Shown here one piece after another: positions 5,882-7,572 of a stretch of DNA of 7,572 bases. Every line of letters begins with the position of its first letter. Position 1 is the first letter of the stretch. The stretch comes from Verrucomicrobiota bacterium (GTDB lineage: Bacteria > Verrucomicrobiota > Verrucomicrobiia > Chthoniobacterales > JAFAMB01): NCBI GenBank assembly GCA_019242435.1, contig JAFAVN010000104.1:1-7572 (forward strand). The letters run 5' to 3'. The translations under genes and the position numbers were made by a program. The notes under the pieces were generated by a model that saw only the letters and a program-made list of their open reading frames with translations, searched no databases and was not told where the DNA came from.

Positions 5882-5943
5882 CGCGGTACTACCGCAACCA
5901 TGCTCACATCGTTTTATGTTGATCGCATACGCGATCGGTTCTT

Positions 5944-6363
5944 CTAGTGCCGCCCGCCTTGGCGCCGGCGCTTGAACCGGATCTGCGCCATCGACCGCGC
6001 CAAAGCAGCCTCTAACTCGGCAGCGTCATCTGAGGAAAGGGTTTTGTCCTTCAATGCGGTCTGCGCTCGTTCGACAGCTTCTTCGGCCGCGGTTTCATTG
6101 ATCTTCTCGTCACCGAGAGCCATATCGGTCAGCACCGACACGCGCTCGGCCGTGATTTCTACGAATCCGGCACCGACAACTAGCTCGTCCGTCTTACCCG
6201 CTTTGCTGATCCGAAGCTCGCCCGGTAGCAGCTGAGTCATCAGCGGGACGTGCCCCGGATAAATACCGATCTCCCCTTCAGCCGCAGGCAGGACCACCAT
6301 TTCTACATCATCGGCATAGGCCTGCCCCTCGGGAGTGACAATTTCAAGCTTCAGAGTTGCCAT
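5944..6363 (-). CDS. atpC: F1Fo ATP synthase epsilon subunit
   Basis: Epsilon is part of the central rotor stalk of the F1 sector. It couples proton-driven rotation to catalysis and can inhibit ATP hydrolysis. The 139 residues show the N-terminal beta-sandwich (about 1-85) with VTPEGQAYADDVEMVVLPAAEGEIGIYPGHVPLMTQL (9-45), the family signature, followed by the C-terminal helical hairpin (about 88-130) and a basic tail, KRRRQGGRH. Length is normal. It starts at ATG 6363, 12 bases after the atpD stop, with an AGG (complement of 6370-6372) 6 bases before the start inside that gap. It is the last gene of the atp operon here, since the next feature downstream is a terminator. Confidence 0.95.
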   Translation of the reverse strand: MATLKLEIVTPEGQAYADDVEMVVLPAAEGEIGIYPGHVPLMTQLLPGELRISKAGKTDELVVGAGFVEITAERVSVLTDMALGDEKINETAAEEAVERAQTALKDKTLSSDDAAELEAALARSMAQIRFKRRRQGGRH

Positions 6364-6375
6364 CTCGAACCTGAA

Positions 6376-7572
6376 TTATTCTTCGGTTTGGTGGATCTCT
6401 TCGATCGAGCCCTTCATGTAAAAGTTCTGCTCAGGAACCTCATCATGTTTCCCCTCCAGGATCTCACGGAACCCGCGAATGGTATCTTCGGTGCTGACGT
6501 ATTTACCGGCCTTGCCGGTAAACACTTCCGCGACGTGGAACGGCTGGCTCAAGAAACGTTGGATCTTGCGGGCACGATAAACGGTAAGTTTGTCTTCCGG
6601 GCTCAATTCGTCCATACCAAGGATGGCGATAATGTCCTGTAGATCCTTGTAACGTTGCAGCACTCGCTGTACGCCCCGGGCGACCTGGTAATGTTCTTCA
6701 CCCACGATATCCGGCGCCAAAACTTTGGAAGTCGAAGCCAGAGGATCAACCGCAGGGTAAATGCCCAGCTCGGCAATAGCGCGTTCCAGCACGATGGTCG
6801 AGTCAAGGTGAGCAAAGGTGTTCGCCGGGGCGGGATCCGTAAAATCATCGGCTGGGACGTAAACGGCTTGGAAAGAGGTAATGGAACCTTGGTGGGTTGA
6901 GGTAATTCTTTCCTGAAGGTCACCCATTTCGGCAGCCAGAGTCGGTTGATACCCGACAGCGGAAGGAGTTCGGCCGAGCAGCGCCGACACTTCCGAACCG
7001 GCTTGGGAGAAACGGAAAATGTTGTCAATAAAGAGCAAAACATCCTGGTGTTTCTCATCCCGGAAGTACTCGGCCATCGCCAAAGCGGTCAACCCAACGC
7101 GTAGCCGTGCGCCGGGCGGCTCGTTCATCTGACCGTAAACCAGGGCCACCTTTGACTTGGTCAGGTCTTTCTGGTCGATAACGCCCGCCTCGGACATCTC
7201 ATGATATAGGTCGTTCCCTTCACGGGTCCGCTCCCCCACTCCGGCAAAAACTGAATAGCCCCCATGACCTTTGGCGATGTTATTGATCAACTCCATGATA
7301 ACTACAGTCTTCCCCACACCGGCTCCTCCGAATGCCCCTACTTTTCCCCCTTTTGAGAATGGACAGACCAAGTCGATCACCTTAATGCCCGTCTCCAGAA
7401 TACTGGATTTCGTATCTTGATCGAGCAGCGAAGGCGGCTTGCGGTGGATCGGATAACGCTTCTCAAAGGAGATCGGCCCTCGTTCATCCACTACATCACC
7501 GGTTACGTTGAAGACCCGGCCGAGCACTCCATCACCGACTGGCACAGAGATCGGCTGTCCCGTATTCCGGAT
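6376..7572 (-). CDS. atpD: F1Fo ATP synthase beta subunit, N-terminus beyond window
   Basis: Beta carries the catalytic nucleotide sites of F1 at the cytoplasmic face of the membrane. The frame is open to the last base, and the 398 visible residues begin IRNTGQPISVPVGDGVLGRVFNV, so roughly the first 70 residues of a typical 470-residue protein are missing; GTG 7545 is internal. The P-loop GGAGVGKT (fragment residues 82-89), the GERTREGND segment with the catalytic glutamate (113-120), YGQMNEPPGAR, the Walker B segment VLLFIDNIFRFSQAGSEVSALLGR (from about 178) and STHQGSITSFQAVYVPADD are all intact. The torque-transmitting DELSEED loop reads DELSPED (321-327), with proline at the fifth position. 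The stop is TAA at 6376-6378, 12 bases before atpC. The atpA and atpG genes would be expected upstream, outside the window. Confidence 0.97.
   Translation of the reverse strand: MRNTGQPISVPVGDGVLGRVFNVTGDVVDERGPISFEKRYPIHRKPPSLLDQDTKSSILETGIKVIDLVCPFSKGGKVGAFGGAGVGKTVVIMELINNIAKGHGGYSVFAGVGERTREGNDLYHEMSEAGVIDQKDLTKSKVALVYGQMNEPPGARLRVGLTALAMAEYFRDEKHQDVLLFIDNIFRFSQAGSEVSALLGRTPSAVGYQPTLAAEMGDLQERITSTHQGSITSFQAVYVPADDFTDPAPANTFAHLDSTIVLERAIAELGIYPAVDPLASTSKVLAPDIVGEEHYQVARGVQRVLQRYKDLQDIIAILGMDELSPEDKLTVYRARKIQRFLSQPFHVAEVFTGKAGKYVSTEDTIRGFREILEGKHDEVPEQNFYMKGSIEEIHQTEE

Noticed and set aside
6250..6900. Plus-strand frames opposite atpD and atpC
   Set aside because: These are shadows of the conserved ATP synthase genes on the other strand.

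Overview
This window is a stretch of bacterial chromosome carrying mainly core genes; I see no mobile element, CRISPR array, phage gene or tRNA/rRNA in it. The gene content (futalosine-pathway menaquinone gene mqnD, a CGWS monothiol glutaredoxin, sparse Shine-Dalgarno sequences, ACTCC-rich intergenic tracts) and the protein flavour best suit a soil-type Verrucomicrobiota bacterium. That assignment rests on recall of protein families, not on a search, and Acidobacteriota or a related phylum cannot be excluded.

Layout from left to right. Bases 1-1169 (+) hold the 3' two thirds of rpsA (ribosomal protein S1, four S1 repeats), followed by a textbook intrinsic terminator at 1194-1224. A 332-base gene-free stretch follows. 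It contains a hairpin repeat (copy A, about 1293-1372) and a second inverted repeat (1439-1487), and it leads into a small glutaredoxin gene (1557-1895, +). On the opposite strand, and probably co-transcribed, lie a flippase-like membrane protein gene (3052-4056) and mqnD (2104-2946). A 376-base divergent intergenic region with an ACTCC-rich low-complexity tract separates the flippase from hisD (4433-5719, +), the last enzyme of histidine synthesis. Between hisD and the converging ATP synthase genes sit the second copy of the hairpin repeat (copy B, about 5760-5835) and a likely bidirectional terminator (5850-5881). The window ends with atpC (5944-6363, -) and most of atpD (6376-7572, -), the distal end of an atp operon read towards lower coordinates.

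The genes belong to separate core processes: translation, redox, respiratory quinone synthesis, envelope lipid or glycan handling, histidine synthesis and ATP synthesis. There is no sign of one integrated new system. The most notable non-coding signal is the pair of hairpin elements, which have nearly identical outer arms and divergent loops and lie 4.4 kb apart in two unrelated intergenic regions.
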